A stretch of DNA of 64,000 nt from Pseudomonas frederiksbergensis (GCF_001874645.1 NZ_CP017886.1:3596001-3660000), one strand, 5' to 3'; shown: positions 35,186-44,562, counted from the stretch's first letter. A program made the numbers and translations. Notes: generated from the letters alone by a model not told the origin.

Positions 35186-35282
35186 GATGTTTACAATGGG
35201 CTCATGGTTGGCCCTGGCCACTATTTGAATCGACCGCCGCAGCCAAGACTGCGCGGCATTGCTCTGTGTGAGGAGAGTCTGA

Positions 35283-36152
35283 ATGAGCCATGTGTTGGAT
35301 GATCTGGTCGACTTGTTGACCCTGGAACCGATCGAAGAAAACCTGTTTCGCGGCCGCAGCCAAGACCTGGGTTTTCGTCAGCTGTTCGGCGGTCAGGTGT
35401 TGGGCCAGTCCCTTTCCGCAGCCAGCCAGACGGTCGAAGAATCGCGCCATGTGCACTCGATGCACGGTTATTTCCTGCGCCCGGGCGACGCGGGTTTGCC
35501 GGTGGTCTATCAGGTGGATCGGGTGCGTGATGGCGGCAGCTTCAGCACCCGCCGCGTGACGGCAATCCAGAAGGGCAACCCGATCTTCACCTGCAGCGCG
35601 TCGTTCCAGTACGACGAAGAAGGCTTCGATCACCAGAGCGCGATGCCGCACGTGGTGGGCCCGGAAAATCTGCCGTCGGAGCTGGAAATCACCCAGCAAC
35701 GCGCGCATTTGATTCCCGAGCACATGCGCGACAAGCTGCTGTGCCCGAAGCCGATCGAGTTTCGCCCGGTGACGAAAAAAGACCCCTACAACCCGCAACC
35801 GACAGATCCGGTCCAGTACGTCTGGTTCCGAGCCGACGGTACGTTGGCCGACTCGCCAGCGCTGCACAAATACCTGCTGGCCTACGCTTCTGACTTCGGT
35901 TTACTGGTCACCTCGCTGCTGCCGCACGGCAAGTCGGTCTGGCAGAAAGATATGCAAGTCGCCAGCCTTGACCACGCGCTGTGGTTCCACGCCGACCTGC
36001 GCGCCGATGACTGGCTGCTTTACGCCATGGACAGTCCATGGGCCGGCAATTCTCGCGGCTTTTCACGCGGCAGTGTGTTCAACCGCGCAGGCAAACTGGT
36101 GGCGTCGGTGACGCAGGAAGGCCTGATTCGTCATCGCAAGGATTGGGCATGA
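35283..36152 (+). CDS. tesB: acyl-CoA thioesterase II
   Basis: 289 residues with the double hot-dog fold of TesB. RQLFGGQVLGQSLSAA, HSMHGYFLRPGD, TRRVTAIQKG and the C-terminal SLDHALWFHADLRADDWLLYAMDSPWA are intact, including the catalytic Asp in the HADLRAD segment. It hydrolyses medium- and long-chain acyl-CoA. It overlaps the HAD gene as ATGA, so the two are coupled. Confidence 0.93.
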   Translation: MSHVLDDLVDLLTLEPIEENLFRGRSQDLGFRQLFGGQVLGQSLSAASQTVEESRHVHSMHGYFLRPGDAGLPVVYQVDRVRDGGSFSTRRVTAIQKGNPIFTCSASFQYDEEGFDHQSAMPHVVGPENLPSELEITQQRAHLIPEHMRDKLLCPKPIEFRPVTKKDPYNPQPTDPVQYVWFRADGTLADSPALHKYLLAYASDFGLLVTSLLPHGKSVWQKDMQVASLDHALWFHADLRADDWLLYAMDSPWAGNSRGFSRGSVFNRAGKLVASVTQEGLIRHRKDWA

Positions 36153-36742
36153 GTCTCTCCGAAGTGCGGCACTGGGTGTTCGACATGGACGGCACGCTGA
36201 CCGTTGCCGTGCACGATTTCGTGGCGATTCGCCAGGCGCTGGCGATTCCCGCTGAACACGACATCCTCACCCACCTCGCGGCGCTGCCGGCCGATGAAGC
36301 CGCGGCGAAACACGCCTGGTTGCTGGAGCATGAACGGGACCTGGCACTGGGCTCCAAACCGGCACCCGGTGCCGTGGAACTGGTGCGTGAGCTGGCCGGG
36401 CGCGGCTATCGTCTCGGTATTCTCACGCGTAATGCTCGCGAGCTGGCCCATGTCACGCTTGAGGCGATCGGCCTGGCTGACTGTTTTGCAGCAGAGGATG
36501 TACTGGGCCGTGATGAGGCGCCGCCCAAACCTCATCCGGGTGGTCTGCTGAAACTGGCCGAGGCTTGGGACGTAGCGCCGAGCGAGTTGGTGATGGTCGG
36601 CGATTATCGCTTTGACCTGGATTGCGGGCGCGCGGCGGGGGCACGGACGGTGCTGGTGAATTTGCCGGAGAATCCATGGCCGGAATTGGCCGACTGGCAT
36701 GCGCAGGATTGTGTGGAATTGCGGCAGATGCTGTCGGCTTAA
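36149..36742 (+). CDS. HAD family hydrolase (phosphoglycolate phosphatase-like)
   Basis: 197 residues. Motif I FDMDGT (D11, D13), motif II LTRNAR, motif III PKPHPGGL and motif IV VGDYRFDLDCGR are complete. It is a small phosphatase with an alpha-helical cap. The start overlaps the tesB stop by 4 bp. Confidence 0.88.
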   Translation: MSLSEVRHWVFDMDGTLTVAVHDFVAIRQALAIPAEHDILTHLAALPADEAAAKHAWLLEHERDLALGSKPAPGAVELVRELAGRGYRLGILTRNARELAHVTLEAIGLADCFAAEDVLGRDEAPPKPHPGGLLKLAEAWDVAPSELVMVGDYRFDLDCGRAAGARTVLVNLPENPWPELADWHAQDCVELRQMLSA

Positions 36743-36743
36743 A

Positions 36744-36820
36744 ATCAAAAGATCGCAGCCTGCGGCAGCTCCTACGTAGGAGCTGCCGAAGGTTCGGGCC
36801 GCGTTCGGACGATCTTTTGA
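36744..36820. repeat. REP pair with variant tail
   Basis: A standard unit abuts a variant reading GCTGCCGAAGGTTCGGGCC and ending GACGATCTTTTGA, identical in that part to the copy at 18373-18412. Confidence 0.82.
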
Positions 36821-36822
36821 CG

Positions 36823-37788
36823 TTATTGAAACAACGCCTTCTGCCCCTCGGGCGAGGTGAACATTTTGTCCCCGTTATGCCCGACACCGGGCACTTCGAT
36901 CAGCCGCTGATTCAGACCTTCGGGATGGCGCTGCTGTAGGTAGTCAACGTACTGATGCCCACGAACCAGCCGAGACGCGCCCTGCGTCTCGGCGGCGCAA
37001 CTTCTGTCCAGTGCCGGATGATGCGGGTTGGTGTCTCGCTGGCCCAGCAAATAGGTGATGTTGCGCTGTACGTAGCCTTGTTCCAGTTGCTGCGCCGTTT
37101 GCCCATTGGCGTAGTCCGGCAGCTTGAGCAGTCCGTACTTCCAGTCATTGAAACCTGGGCAATGCGCAACATTGAATGGCACCGGTCGCTGCTCATCGAA
37201 ATACGCATACGACGACGGGTTGGCGATCACGTAGCGCACGCTGACGCCTGCCGATTGCAGTGCTGGCTGATCGTGGCCGAGCAGTGCATAACGTTGCACC
37301 ACTTGCGCGCCACCAGAGTGGCCGGCGATGACGATTTCTTTCAGGGTTGGAAACTGCTGGCGATCGCTCAGGCGCTCCAGAATCTTGTCGAGCACCGCAA
37401 AGGAACTCAGCGGATTCGGTCCGATGGACAGGTCGCCGGCCATCCAGTCATCGCCGCGCCAGTGCAGCAGGCTGTCGGGCAGTTGATGGCGTGCGATGTC
37501 GCTCTCATTAAGAAACTGCGGCGCGATCACCAGGGTGGTCGCGCTTTGTCCGGCCTGCTCGGCGGCTTTTTCCGCGCTCTGGCGGTAGGTTTCAGCGTTG
37601 CGCAAGCGCCCATGAATCACGATCAGTACACGCTGAATCTGCGGTGATGATTGGCTCACGCCAACCGCCAGCTCGGAGTCGCCCAGATTCAGGCGACCAG
37701 GGCTGATGACCTTGACCCCATGCTCGGCAGCCAGAAGGTTGGCGCTGCCGAACAACAGAGCGAATACCAGCAGCCAGCGCGTGTGCAT
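36823..37788 (-). CDS. secreted alpha/beta hydrolase
   Basis: 321 residues. A signal peptide (MHTRWLLVFALLFGSANLLA) precedes an alpha/beta-hydrolase fold: VLIVIHGRLRNAETY as the oxyanion region, IAGHSGGAQVV as the nucleophile elbow (GHSGG), and the terminal VPGVGHNGDKMF His. The candidate triad is complete. Substrate unknown. The stop lies at the edge of the REP pair. Confidence 0.85.
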   Translation of the reverse strand: MHTRWLLVFALLFGSANLLAAEHGVKVISPGRLNLGDSELAVGVSQSSPQIQRVLIVIHGRLRNAETYRQSAEKAAEQAGQSATTLVIAPQFLNESDIARHQLPDSLLHWRGDDWMAGDLSIGPNPLSSFAVLDKILERLSDRQQFPTLKEIVIAGHSGGAQVVQRYALLGHDQPALQSAGVSVRYVIANPSSYAYFDEQRPVPFNVAHCPGFNDWKYGLLKLPDYANGQTAQQLEQGYVQRNITYLLGQRDTNPHHPALDRSCAAETQGASRLVRGHQYVDYLQQRHPEGLNQRLIEVPGVGHNGDKMFTSPEGQKALFQ

Positions 37789-37884
37789 TTAGAGGTTCTT
37801 CGTCGCGAAGGTAGCGCATTGACTGACCTGGCCCTGTTGGCGTGCGGCCTGGATCTTGGCAGATACGCCGAGCAAGGTTTGCAT
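37789..37884 (-). CDS. possible 31-residue leader ORF before the hydrolase
   Basis: A short frame starting MQTLLGVSAKIQAARQQG. It has a good ribosome site (GAGAGGA) and its stop TAA touches the ATG of the hydrolase gene, an arrangement that suggests translational coupling. No family is recognised. It could be a real small protein, a leader peptide or chance. Confidence 0.35.
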   Translation of the reverse strand: MQTLLGVSAKIQAARQQGQVSQCATFATKNL

Positions 37885-37974
37885 GTGGGAGTCCTCTCTT
37901 TGAGCATAGTGATGAGTGTTGCTGGTGAGAGAGATAGTCGCCAGCCCGATCGTCAGACTATGCCGGATGAAAGG

Positions 37975-39330
37975 CTACACCGCCTCCGGGCATGCGTGGC
38001 TGGCGTGGTTCGGAATCTTGCGCGGTGCCATGAAGTACAGCCAGGTCAGCGCAATGAAGTACATCGCCGGAATCATGGTGAACAGCACGGTGTAGTTGTT
38101 ATGGGTGACCGTCAGAATGTGCCCGACCAGTTGGGTCATGAACATCCCGCCAATGGCAGCGCACATCCCGCCGAAACCGAACACTGTGCTCATCATGTGC
38201 TTGGGCGTGTAGTCCATCACCAGGCTCCAGATGTTCGCGGTCCAGGCCTGGTGCGCGCCGATCGCCAGGGAGATGGCAAACACTGCGACCCACAGGTTGC
38301 TGGAGCCGGCGGCCATGATCACGCCGATGATGCAGCAGGCAAACAGCAGCATCGACATCAGCCGCGCCTTGATCGGGTTGATCCCGCGACCGATCAGGAG
38401 CGAAGACAGAATGCCGCCGCCAACGCTGCCGAAATCGGCGGTCAGGTAGATGACGATCAGCGGGATACCCATCTGCGTGACGTTGATCCCCAGGTTGTAT
38501 TGCTGATTGAGGAACGGCGGCAGCCAGTACAGGTAGAACCAGAACACCGGCGCGGTCATCGAGTAGGCGAGGGCAAAGGCCCAGGTGCCACGCATCCGCA
38601 GGATTCGTGAGAACGGTACGCGGGTTTGTTCCGGTTCGACGTCCTTCTGGATGTAGTCCAGTTCCGATTGCTTCACCGATGGGTGATCTTCCGGGTTGAA
38701 GTACTTCAGGCCCCAGAACAGCAACCAGATCCCGCCCAGTGCCGACATGCACAAAAACGCGGCTTGCCAGCCCCAGACGTGCAGGATCAGCGGCAACAGC
38801 ATCGGCGTAAACATCGCGCCGACGTTGGTCCCGGCATTGAAGATGCCAGTGGCCACGGCACGTTCACCGGCAGGGAACCACAGCCGGGTGGTTTTCACGC
38901 AGGCCGGGTAGTTGGCGGCTTCGGTCAGCCCGAGGATAAAGCGGCAAACCATAAAGCCGACGGCCGAGGTCGCCAAACCATGGGCGCCGGTCGCCAGGCT
39001 CCAGAGCAAGACTGCGCAGAAGAACACGCGCTTCACGCCAACCCGGTCGATCAACCGGCCTTGCAGCACGAAACCGACGGCGTAACCGACCTGAAACCAG
39101 AAGTTGATGTTGGCGTAGTCCATCGCCGTCCAGCTCATTTCCTTGGCCAGGATGGGTTGCATGACGCCCAGTGCGGCGCGGTCTATGTAATTCAGGGTGG
39201 TAGCGAAAAACACCAGCGCCAGCATGCCCCAACGGGTTTTGCCGACCGCCATGGCGCCGCGGATTTTGTCGCCGATGCCGCCGGTCGCGACGCCAGGGCG
39301 TGCGGCCATGGAACTTTGAGAAGGAATCAT
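37975..39330 (-). CDS. MFS transporter, anion:cation symporter family, likely quinate/shikimate importer
   Basis: 451 residues with twelve transmembrane helices. ACS-type motifs are present: YIDRAALGVMQPILAKEM, GRLIDRVGVKRVF, RFILGLTEAANYPACVKTTRLWFP. Relatives carry hexuronates, glucarate, tartrate or quinate-type acids. Its position beside QuiC and AroQ/AroE-type genes makes quinate or shikimate the likely substrate (inference). A candidate operator lies upstream at 39489-39502. Confidence 0.85.
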   Translation of the reverse strand: MIPSQSSMAARPGVATGGIGDKIRGAMAVGKTRWGMLALVFFATTLNYIDRAALGVMQPILAKEMSWTAMDYANINFWFQVGYAVGFVLQGRLIDRVGVKRVFFCAVLLWSLATGAHGLATSAVGFMVCRFILGLTEAANYPACVKTTRLWFPAGERAVATGIFNAGTNVGAMFTPMLLPLILHVWGWQAAFLCMSALGGIWLLFWGLKYFNPEDHPSVKQSELDYIQKDVEPEQTRVPFSRILRMRGTWAFALAYSMTAPVFWFYLYWLPPFLNQQYNLGINVTQMGIPLIVIYLTADFGSVGGGILSSLLIGRGINPIKARLMSMLLFACCIIGVIMAAGSSNLWVAVFAISLAIGAHQAWTANIWSLVMDYTPKHMMSTVFGFGGMCAAIGGMFMTQLVGHILTVTHNNYTVLFTMIPAMYFIALTWLYFMAPRKIPNHASHACPEAV

Positions 39331-39488
39331 GCGTGTACCCGATTTTTGGATTTTTTATGGTGTGTTCTGGGTCTTTGGTCACTTCGACCGGTGGTTAATG
39401 ACCGGACGCAATGTGCTGTCGATGGTGCGCAGTGAGCGAAAAATCGTCAATTCGCCAACAACCATTGCGTTCGATAATCGCACGGTAA

Positions 39489-39502
39489 ACTAACCAGTTG
39501 GT
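39489..39502. promoter_or_regulatory. candidate operator for the quinate-locus TetR regulator, copy 1
   Basis: ACTAACCAGTTGGT is an imperfect palindrome (10 of 14 positions symmetric). A related sequence, ACTAGCCGGTTAAT, lies before aroQ at 43902-43915. It is upstream of the importer gene and in the divergent gap to quiC. Confidence 0.45.
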
Positions 39503-39564
39503 ACGCTTTGAATTGCTCTGATCATTCATGCAGCCAATAATTTGCTTCGCCAGCGAATGAGATC

Positions 39565-39700
39565 CCGTAGCAGCTGGCGAAGCCTGCGTTCGGCTGCGCA
39601 GCAGTCGTAAATCCTGAGTGCACGGTCCTCCTGGTTCACCGCATCGTCTGATTTCACGACTGCTTCGCAGCCGAACGCCGCCTTCGGCAGCTGCTACAGA
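39565..39700. repeat. large imperfect palindrome, diverged REP-like pair
   Basis: GTAGCAGCTGGCGAAGCCTGCGTTCGGCTGCG faces CGCAGCCGAACGCCGCCTTCGGCAGCTGCTAC across about 70 bp. The pattern is REP-like but the units are a different subtype. It lies in the quiC upstream region. Confidence 0.7.
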
Positions 39701-39749
39701 AAGCCTGCAATATCTCTAACAAAAACCGCCCACCACCGGGAGTCGAAAC

Positions 39750-41654
39750 ATGCAGCGTTCCATTGCCACCGTTTCCTTGAGCGGTACCCTGCCGGAAAAA
39801 CTTGAAGCTATTGCCGCCGCGGGTTTCGATGGAGTGGAGATTTTCGAGAACGACCTTCTGTACTACGACGGCAGCCCGCGTGAAATTAAACAGATGTGCG
39901 CTGACCTAGGCATCGACATCACCCTGTTTCAACCCTTTCGTGATTTCGAAGGCTGTCGCCGCGACCGCCTGCCGCGCAACCTCGAACGCGCCGAGCGCAA
40001 GTTTGATCTGATGCAGGAACTGGGCACCGACCTGGTGCTGGTGTGCAGTAACGCCTTGGCCGACAGCGTTGGCGACGAGCAGATTCTGGTCGACGATCTG
40101 CGACTGCTGGCAGAGCGCGCCGGGGCTCGTGGCTTGCGGATCGGTTATGAGGCGCTGGCCTGGGGGCGGCACGTGAACACCTATCAACAGGTCTGGAATA
40201 TCGTCCGCCAGGCGGATCATCCGAATCTGGGCGTATTGTTGGACAGCTTTCATACCTTGTCGCTCAAGGGTGATCCACGGGCGATCGCGGACATTCCCGG
40301 CGAGAAGATTTTCTTTGTGCAAATGGCCGATGCGCCGATTCTGGCCATGGACGTGCTGGAGTGGAGCCGGCATTTTCGTTGCTTCCCCGGACAGGGCGAA
40401 TTCGACTTGCCGGGTTTTCTCGCTCCGATCATCCAGAGCGGTTACACCGGGCCGTTGTCGCTGGAAATCTTCAATGACGGATTCCGCGCCGCACCACCCC
40501 GCGCCAACGCCGCAGATGGCCTGCGATCCTTGCTGTATCTGGAAGAGAAGACCCGAGCGCGTTTGCAGCAGCAACACGCTACGGCCGCGCCGAATCTGGA
40601 TATTCTGTTTGCCACGCCGCCGGCCAGTGAATACGACGGCATCGAGTTTCTTGAGTTCGCGGTGGACGAAAGCCTCGGCGCCAAACTCGCGCATTGGCTG
40701 GAGCGGCTGGGTTTCGTCAAGGCCGGTGAGCACCGCTCCAAGAACGTCACATTGCTGCGTCAGGGCGATATCAATCTGATCCTCAACGCTGAACCCTATT
40801 CGTTTGCCCACAGCTTTTTTGAAGCGCACGGGCCGTCATTGTGCGCGACTGCGGTGCGGGTCAAGGACAGCGCCAGCGCGCTGGCCCGAGCGGTGGCCTA
40901 CAAGGGGCAACCCTATCGCGGGCTGGTCGGCCCCAATGAGCTGGAACTGGCGGCGGTCCGTGCGCCGGATGGCAGCCTGATTTATCTGGTGGATGAACAC
41001 GCCGATGTCTATGGCACCGACTTCCGCTTGCAACCGTCGGTGGCCTCCGGTGGCGGGCTCAAACGGATCGACCACATGGCGATGGCGCTGCCGGCGGACA
41101 GCCTCGACAGTTGGGTGCTGTTCTACAAGAGTCTGCTGGATTTCGAGGCCGACGATGAAGTGGTGCTGCCTGACCCTTACGGCCTGGTGAAAAGCCGCGC
41201 GCTGCGCAGCCGGTGCAGCTCGATCCGTTTGCCGCTGAACATTTCCGAGAACCGCAACACCGCTATCTCTCACGCCTTGTCCAGTTATCGCGGCTCGGGT
41301 GTGCATCACATTGCCTTTGACTGCGACGATATATTCGCTGAAGTCAGTCGCGCCAAAGAGGCCGGCGTACCGCTGCTGGACATCCCGCTCAACTATTACG
41401 ATGACCTTGCAGCACGCTTTGATTTCGATGACGAGTTTCTCAGCAAACTCGCCTATTACAACGTGCTGTATGACCGCGACGCTCAGGGCGGTGAGCTGTT
41501 TCATGTGTACACCGAGCCCTTTGAAGGGCGTTTCTTCTTCGAAATCATCCAGCGCAAGAATGGCTACATGGGTTATGGCGCGGCCAACGTCGCGGTGCGT
41601 CTGGCGGCGATGGCGAAATCACGCAGCGGTGGCGTGCGTCACGCCAAGTTGTAG
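39750..41654 (+). CDS. quiC: 3-dehydroshikimate dehydratase QuiC (TIM-barrel/VOC fusion)
   Basis: 634 residues in two parts. Residues 1-270 form a sugar-phosphate isomerase/AP-endonuclease-2 type TIM barrel (GFDGVEIFEND, LLDSFHTLSL, SLEIFND). Residues from about 290 on are a VOC domain like 4-hydroxyphenylpyruvate dioxygenase (KRIDHMAMALP, SGVHHIAFDCDDIF, GRFFFEIIQRKNGYMGYG). This fusion is the pseudomonad 3-dehydroshikimate dehydratase, which makes protocatechuate in quinate and shikimate degradation. Confidence 0.92.
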   Translation: MQRSIATVSLSGTLPEKLEAIAAAGFDGVEIFENDLLYYDGSPREIKQMCADLGIDITLFQPFRDFEGCRRDRLPRNLERAERKFDLMQELGTDLVLVCSNALADSVGDEQILVDDLRLLAERAGARGLRIGYEALAWGRHVNTYQQVWNIVRQADHPNLGVLLDSFHTLSLKGDPRAIADIPGEKIFFVQMADAPILAMDVLEWSRHFRCFPGQGEFDLPGFLAPIIQSGYTGPLSLEIFNDGFRAAPPRANAADGLRSLLYLEEKTRARLQQQHATAAPNLDILFATPPASEYDGIEFLEFAVDESLGAKLAHWLERLGFVKAGEHRSKNVTLLRQGDINLILNAEPYSFAHSFFEAHGPSLCATAVRVKDSASALARAVAYKGQPYRGLVGPNELELAAVRAPDGSLIYLVDEHADVYGTDFRLQPSVASGGGLKRIDHMAMALPADSLDSWVLFYKSLLDFEADDEVVLPDPYGLVKSRALRSRCSSIRLPLNISENRNTAISHALSSYRGSGVHHIAFDCDDIFAEVSRAKEAGVPLLDIPLNYYDDLAARFDFDDEFLSKLAYYNVLYDRDAQGGELFHVYTEPFEGRFFFEIIQRKNGYMGYGAANVAVRLAAMAKSRSGGVRHAKL

Positions 41655-41762
41655 GAGAATCGTAAGCGCAGGGGGCAAACGGCCGTGGCGAAGCTTCCTT
41701 CACTGCAGCGTGCGGCCCATAATCGCCAACTGTGCAGTGATGGCCTTGAGCCCGGAATGAGA

Positions 41763-42434
41763 ATGACCACAGAACTCACCGTTGCGCCCGACGAACCCTT
41801 GATCGAGCCGCGCAAGAGTCGCAAGAACAACCCGGAAAAGACCCGCGAGAACATTCTTCAAGAAGCCATTGTCGAGTTCGTCCAGCAGGGCCTGTCCGGT
41901 GCTCGTGTCGATGCCATCGCCGAGCGCATCCACACCTCGAAACGAATGATCTATTACTACTTCGGTAGCAAGGAACAGCTCTACGTCGAGGTGCTGGAGA
42001 AGCTTTACGGCGACATCCGCAGCACTGAAAGTCGCTTGCACCTGGCTGAGCTGGAACCGCGTGAGGCGATCCGGCGGCTGGTGGAGTTCACCTTCGATCA
42101 CCATGACCGCAACGTCGATTTTGTGCGCATCGTCAGTATCGAGAACATCCACAACGCCGAGTATGTGAAGCAGTCCGAAGCGATCAAGGCCATGAACAAT
42201 ACGATCCTCGATTCGCTGGGCGTGATTCTGCGTCGCGGTGCCGAGGAAGGTATATTCCGCAGCGCGCTGGATCCGCTGGACGTGCATTTGCTGATCAACT
42301 CGTTCTGTTTTTACCGGGTGTCGAACCGTCATACCTTTGGCGAGATTTTTCAAATCGACTTGCCGGATGAAACGATCAAGCAGCGCCATCGCCAGATGAT
42401 TTGCGAGTCGGTACTTCGCTATTTACAGGCCTGA
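41763..42434 (+). CDS. TetR/AcrR family regulator of the quinate locus
   Basis: About 223 residues. The N-terminal TetR HTH (TRENILQEAIVEFVQQGLSGARVDAIAERI, HTSKRMIYYYFGSKEQLY) is followed by a helical ligand domain. It is located just after quiC and before the aroE-like gene, so it is the likely regulator of quinate/shikimate use. The candidate operators at 39489 and 43902 are TetR-like palindromes. Two in-frame ATGs six bases apart (41757, 41763) compete; the second has GGA at better spacing. Confidence 0.88.
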   Translation: MTTELTVAPDEPLIEPRKSRKNNPEKTRENILQEAIVEFVQQGLSGARVDAIAERIHTSKRMIYYYFGSKEQLYVEVLEKLYGDIRSTESRLHLAELEPREAIRRLVEFTFDHHDRNVDFVRIVSIENIHNAEYVKQSEAIKAMNNTILDSLGVILRRGAEEGIFRSALDPLDVHLLINSFCFYRVSNRHTFGEIFQIDLPDETIKQRHRQMICESVLRYLQA

Positions 42435-42441
42435 AGTTACC

Positions 42442-42538
42442 AAAAAGATCGCAGCCTTCGGCAGCTCCTACGGGCTGCGGAACGGCATGACACCCCGCCG
42501 TCTGTAGGAGCTGCCGTAGGCTGCGATCTTTTGATCTT
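42442..42538. repeat. REP pair between convergent genes
   Basis: Facing units with stems GATCGCAGCCTTCGGCAGCTC and GAGCTGCCGTAGGCTGCGATC. The right end touches the stop of the aroE-like gene. It is the last REP element seen in the window. Confidence 0.87.
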
Positions 42539-43392
42539 CAACCATTCATGCTTTGAAATTGCGCGAGCATCCGCTGCGCATCCGGCACCACGCCGCTGAA
42601 CAGTTCGAAGGCCTTCACCGCCTGGAACACCGCCATGTTGCCGCCATCCAGGGTACGGCAACCCAACGCTTTGGCGTTGCGCAGCAGTTCGGTTTCCAGC
42701 GGAAAGTAAACAATCTCCGCGACCCACAATTCGGCCCGCAGCAATGCCACTGGCACCGGCATGCCGGGCAGTTTGGCCATGCCCATCGGTGTGGTGTTCA
42801 CCAGGCCATCTGCTTGCGCCAGCGCACTCGGCAGATCGCTGCCGGCACCGGCCCGGCTGCGGCCAAAATGCTGGTTGAGGTGGTTCGCAAGGCTTTGTGC
42901 GCGACTGACGTCGACGTCGAAAATACTCAGCTGCTGCACACCTTCGCTCAACAGCGCGTGGGCTACCGCAGCGCCGGCACCACCGGCGCCCATTTGGACG
43001 ACGCGCTCGCGAGCAACCCCGTTCAAGCCCCGACGAAAACCTTCGGCAAAGCCCAGGCAGTCGGTGTTGTGCCCGATGCGCTTTCCGTCCTTGAGCACCA
43101 CGGTGTTGACTGCGCCGATGCCTCGGGCTTCAGGCGAGAGTTCGTCGAGCAGCGGGATGATCGCCTGTTTGCAGGGAAAGGTGATGTTCAGACCGGTGAA
43201 GTTCATCCGTTCCGCTGCCATCAGCAGGTCGGGGAGGGCGCCGCTGTCGAGTTTCAGCTGATCGAGGTCGATCAACCGATAGAGGTAGCGCAGGCCTTGG
43301 GCGTCGCCCTCACGCTCATGCAGCGCAGGGGTTCGAGACGCCTGGATGCCGGCGCCGATGAGTCCTGCGAGTACTGTGTTGTTCTGCGACAT
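42538..43392 (-). CDS. shikimate dehydrogenase family protein (quinate/shikimate locus)
   Basis: 284 residues. NITFPCKQAIIPLLDEL holds the catalytic Lys, NTDCLGF the catalytic Asp, and GAGGAGAAVAHALL the nucleotide loop. This is an AroE-like (quinate/shikimate 5-dehydrogenase) enzyme; cofactor choice is not clear. The start at MSQNN is preferred because AAGGGA lies 8 bp before it; the alternative ATG 9 bp upstream overlaps the aroQ stop as ATGA but has no proper ribosome spacing. Position in a catabolic cluster suggests it is not the housekeeping AroE. Confidence 0.88.
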   Translation of the reverse strand: MSQNNTVLAGLIGAGIQASRTPALHEREGDAQGLRYLYRLIDLDQLKLDSGALPDLLMAAERMNFTGLNITFPCKQAIIPLLDELSPEARGIGAVNTVVLKDGKRIGHNTDCLGFAEGFRRGLNGVARERVVQMGAGGAGAAVAHALLSEGVQQLSIFDVDVSRAQSLANHLNQHFGRSRAGAGSDLPSALAQADGLVNTTPMGMAKLPGMPVPVALLRAELWVAEIVYFPLETELLRNAKALGCRTLDGGNMAVFQAVKAFELFSGVVPDAQRMLAQFQSMNG

Positions 43393-43397
43393 GTGGT

Positions 43398-43838
43398 TCA
43401 TCCCTTCAAGCGTTGGCTGAAATGCTCCAGCGCCAGACGATAGCCGTGGCTGCCGAACCCGCACAGGACTGCGGTAGCGATGGCCGACACGAACGAGTGA
43501 TGGCGGAACGGCTCGCGAGCATGCACGTTGGACAGGTGCACTTCGATCACCGGTAACTCGCTGGCGATCAGCGCGTCACGGATTGCTACCGAGGTATGCG
43601 TCCAGGCTGCCGGGTTGATCACGATCCCGGCACAACGACCGCGTGCCGAGTGAATCCAGTCGAGCAATTCGCCCTCGTGGTTGGTCTGGCGAAACTCCAC
43701 CGCCAGACCGAACTCTTCGGCGGCGCGACCGCACAAGGCCGAAATGTCGGCCAAGGTCTCGTGGCCATACGTCGCCGGCTCACGGCTGCCGAGCAGGTTC
43801 AGGTTCGGGCCATTGAGCACCAGAACGATAGGGGGCAT
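43398..43838 (-). CDS. aroQ: type II 3-dehydroquinate dehydratase
   Basis: 146 residues. [18 protein letters not shown] (catalytic Arg/Tyr region), [17 protein letters not shown] and [17 protein letters not shown] are signature AroQ segments. It interconverts 3-dehydroquinate and 3-dehydroshikimate. As first gene of a catabolic pair with the dehydrogenase it probably serves quinate degradation; a biosynthetic copy should exist elsewhere. A candidate operator lies 64 bp upstream. Confidence 0.92.
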   Translation of the reverse strand: MPPIVLVLNGPNLNLLGSREPATYGHETLADISALCGRAAEEFGLAVEFRQTNHEGELLDWIHSARGRCAGIVINPAAWTHTSVAIRDALIASELPVIEVHLSNVHAREPFRHHSFVSAIATAVLCGFGSHGYRLALEHFSQRLKG

Positions 43839-43901
43839 CAGGGGATCTCCATTGTTATTGTGGGCTGGGTCGAGGGACCCGTGCCGGTGGAGATAAATTG
43901 T

Positions 43902-43915
43902 ACTAGCCGGTTAAT
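43902..43915. promoter_or_regulatory. candidate operator for the quinate-locus TetR regulator, copy 2
   Basis: ACTAGCCGGTTAAT, related to the copy at 39489-39502. The flanks AATTG and CAATT add outer symmetry. It is located at promoter distance from aroQ. Confidence 0.45.
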
Positions 43916-43929
43916 TTGGTCAATTGAAG

Positions 43930-44562
43930 CTGAGCGCCAAGTCTCGCAAGACTGCAATAAGTGTTCGATGATCGGACAGGCGTGGGCGCCACTCACAAAA
44001 AAGCCGTCATCAAGGCGGCGTTATTTTTTGGTTTAGGCCTTATTTTATTAGCTTTCTTTGTGCGATTCTATTCTGTCCCCCCATTTGTCCCCCCACGCGT
44101 ACGCTGCGTAACCTGACGATCAGTAGTGATGGTCAATTGTAGCCGTCAGTGACAAGTAGAGCATGGGTGCGGATTCAGCTCGACTCGGCCACATCAATTC
44201 AATGATAGGCACCGCTAGCGCGAGACGAAGAAAAACCTAATGGCGTGTCCGGGATCAGTTGCCCACTACAGACCAGGGACTCGGCAATCGATGCCGTGCG
44301 TTTGGTTGCAGTAGGGGATACAGGTGTGCCGAATGAACTCGGCATCCTTCTCGCTGTCCTGTCATTCGCTGGCGCGACATTATGAATAATTGAAAATTCG
44401 GATGATTGTAGGGTATTTCCTACAGCAATTCTTTTACCTCCCTGTTAGCGTGTTCGGCAATTATGCGTATGAAGGCTAGGTATGGCATGGTCATCGCGCC
44501 TTTGCCGCCCGTCGTATCAGCGATGAAGCCTCGTGCGAGGTCACTGTAATAAGGAACAATGG
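43930..44562. other. non-coding junction between core genome and accessory island
   Basis: No gene is supported. Near 44076-44097 the 11-mer TTGTCCCCCCA-like unit is repeated in tandem (TGTCCCCCC-ATT-TGTCCCCCC), and a GCCGTC...GGCGGC stem with T-run lies at about 44001-44028. The composition shifts here from GC-rich to mixed. This is the likely left border of the acquired region, but no att site or tRNA is recognised. Confidence 0.4.
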
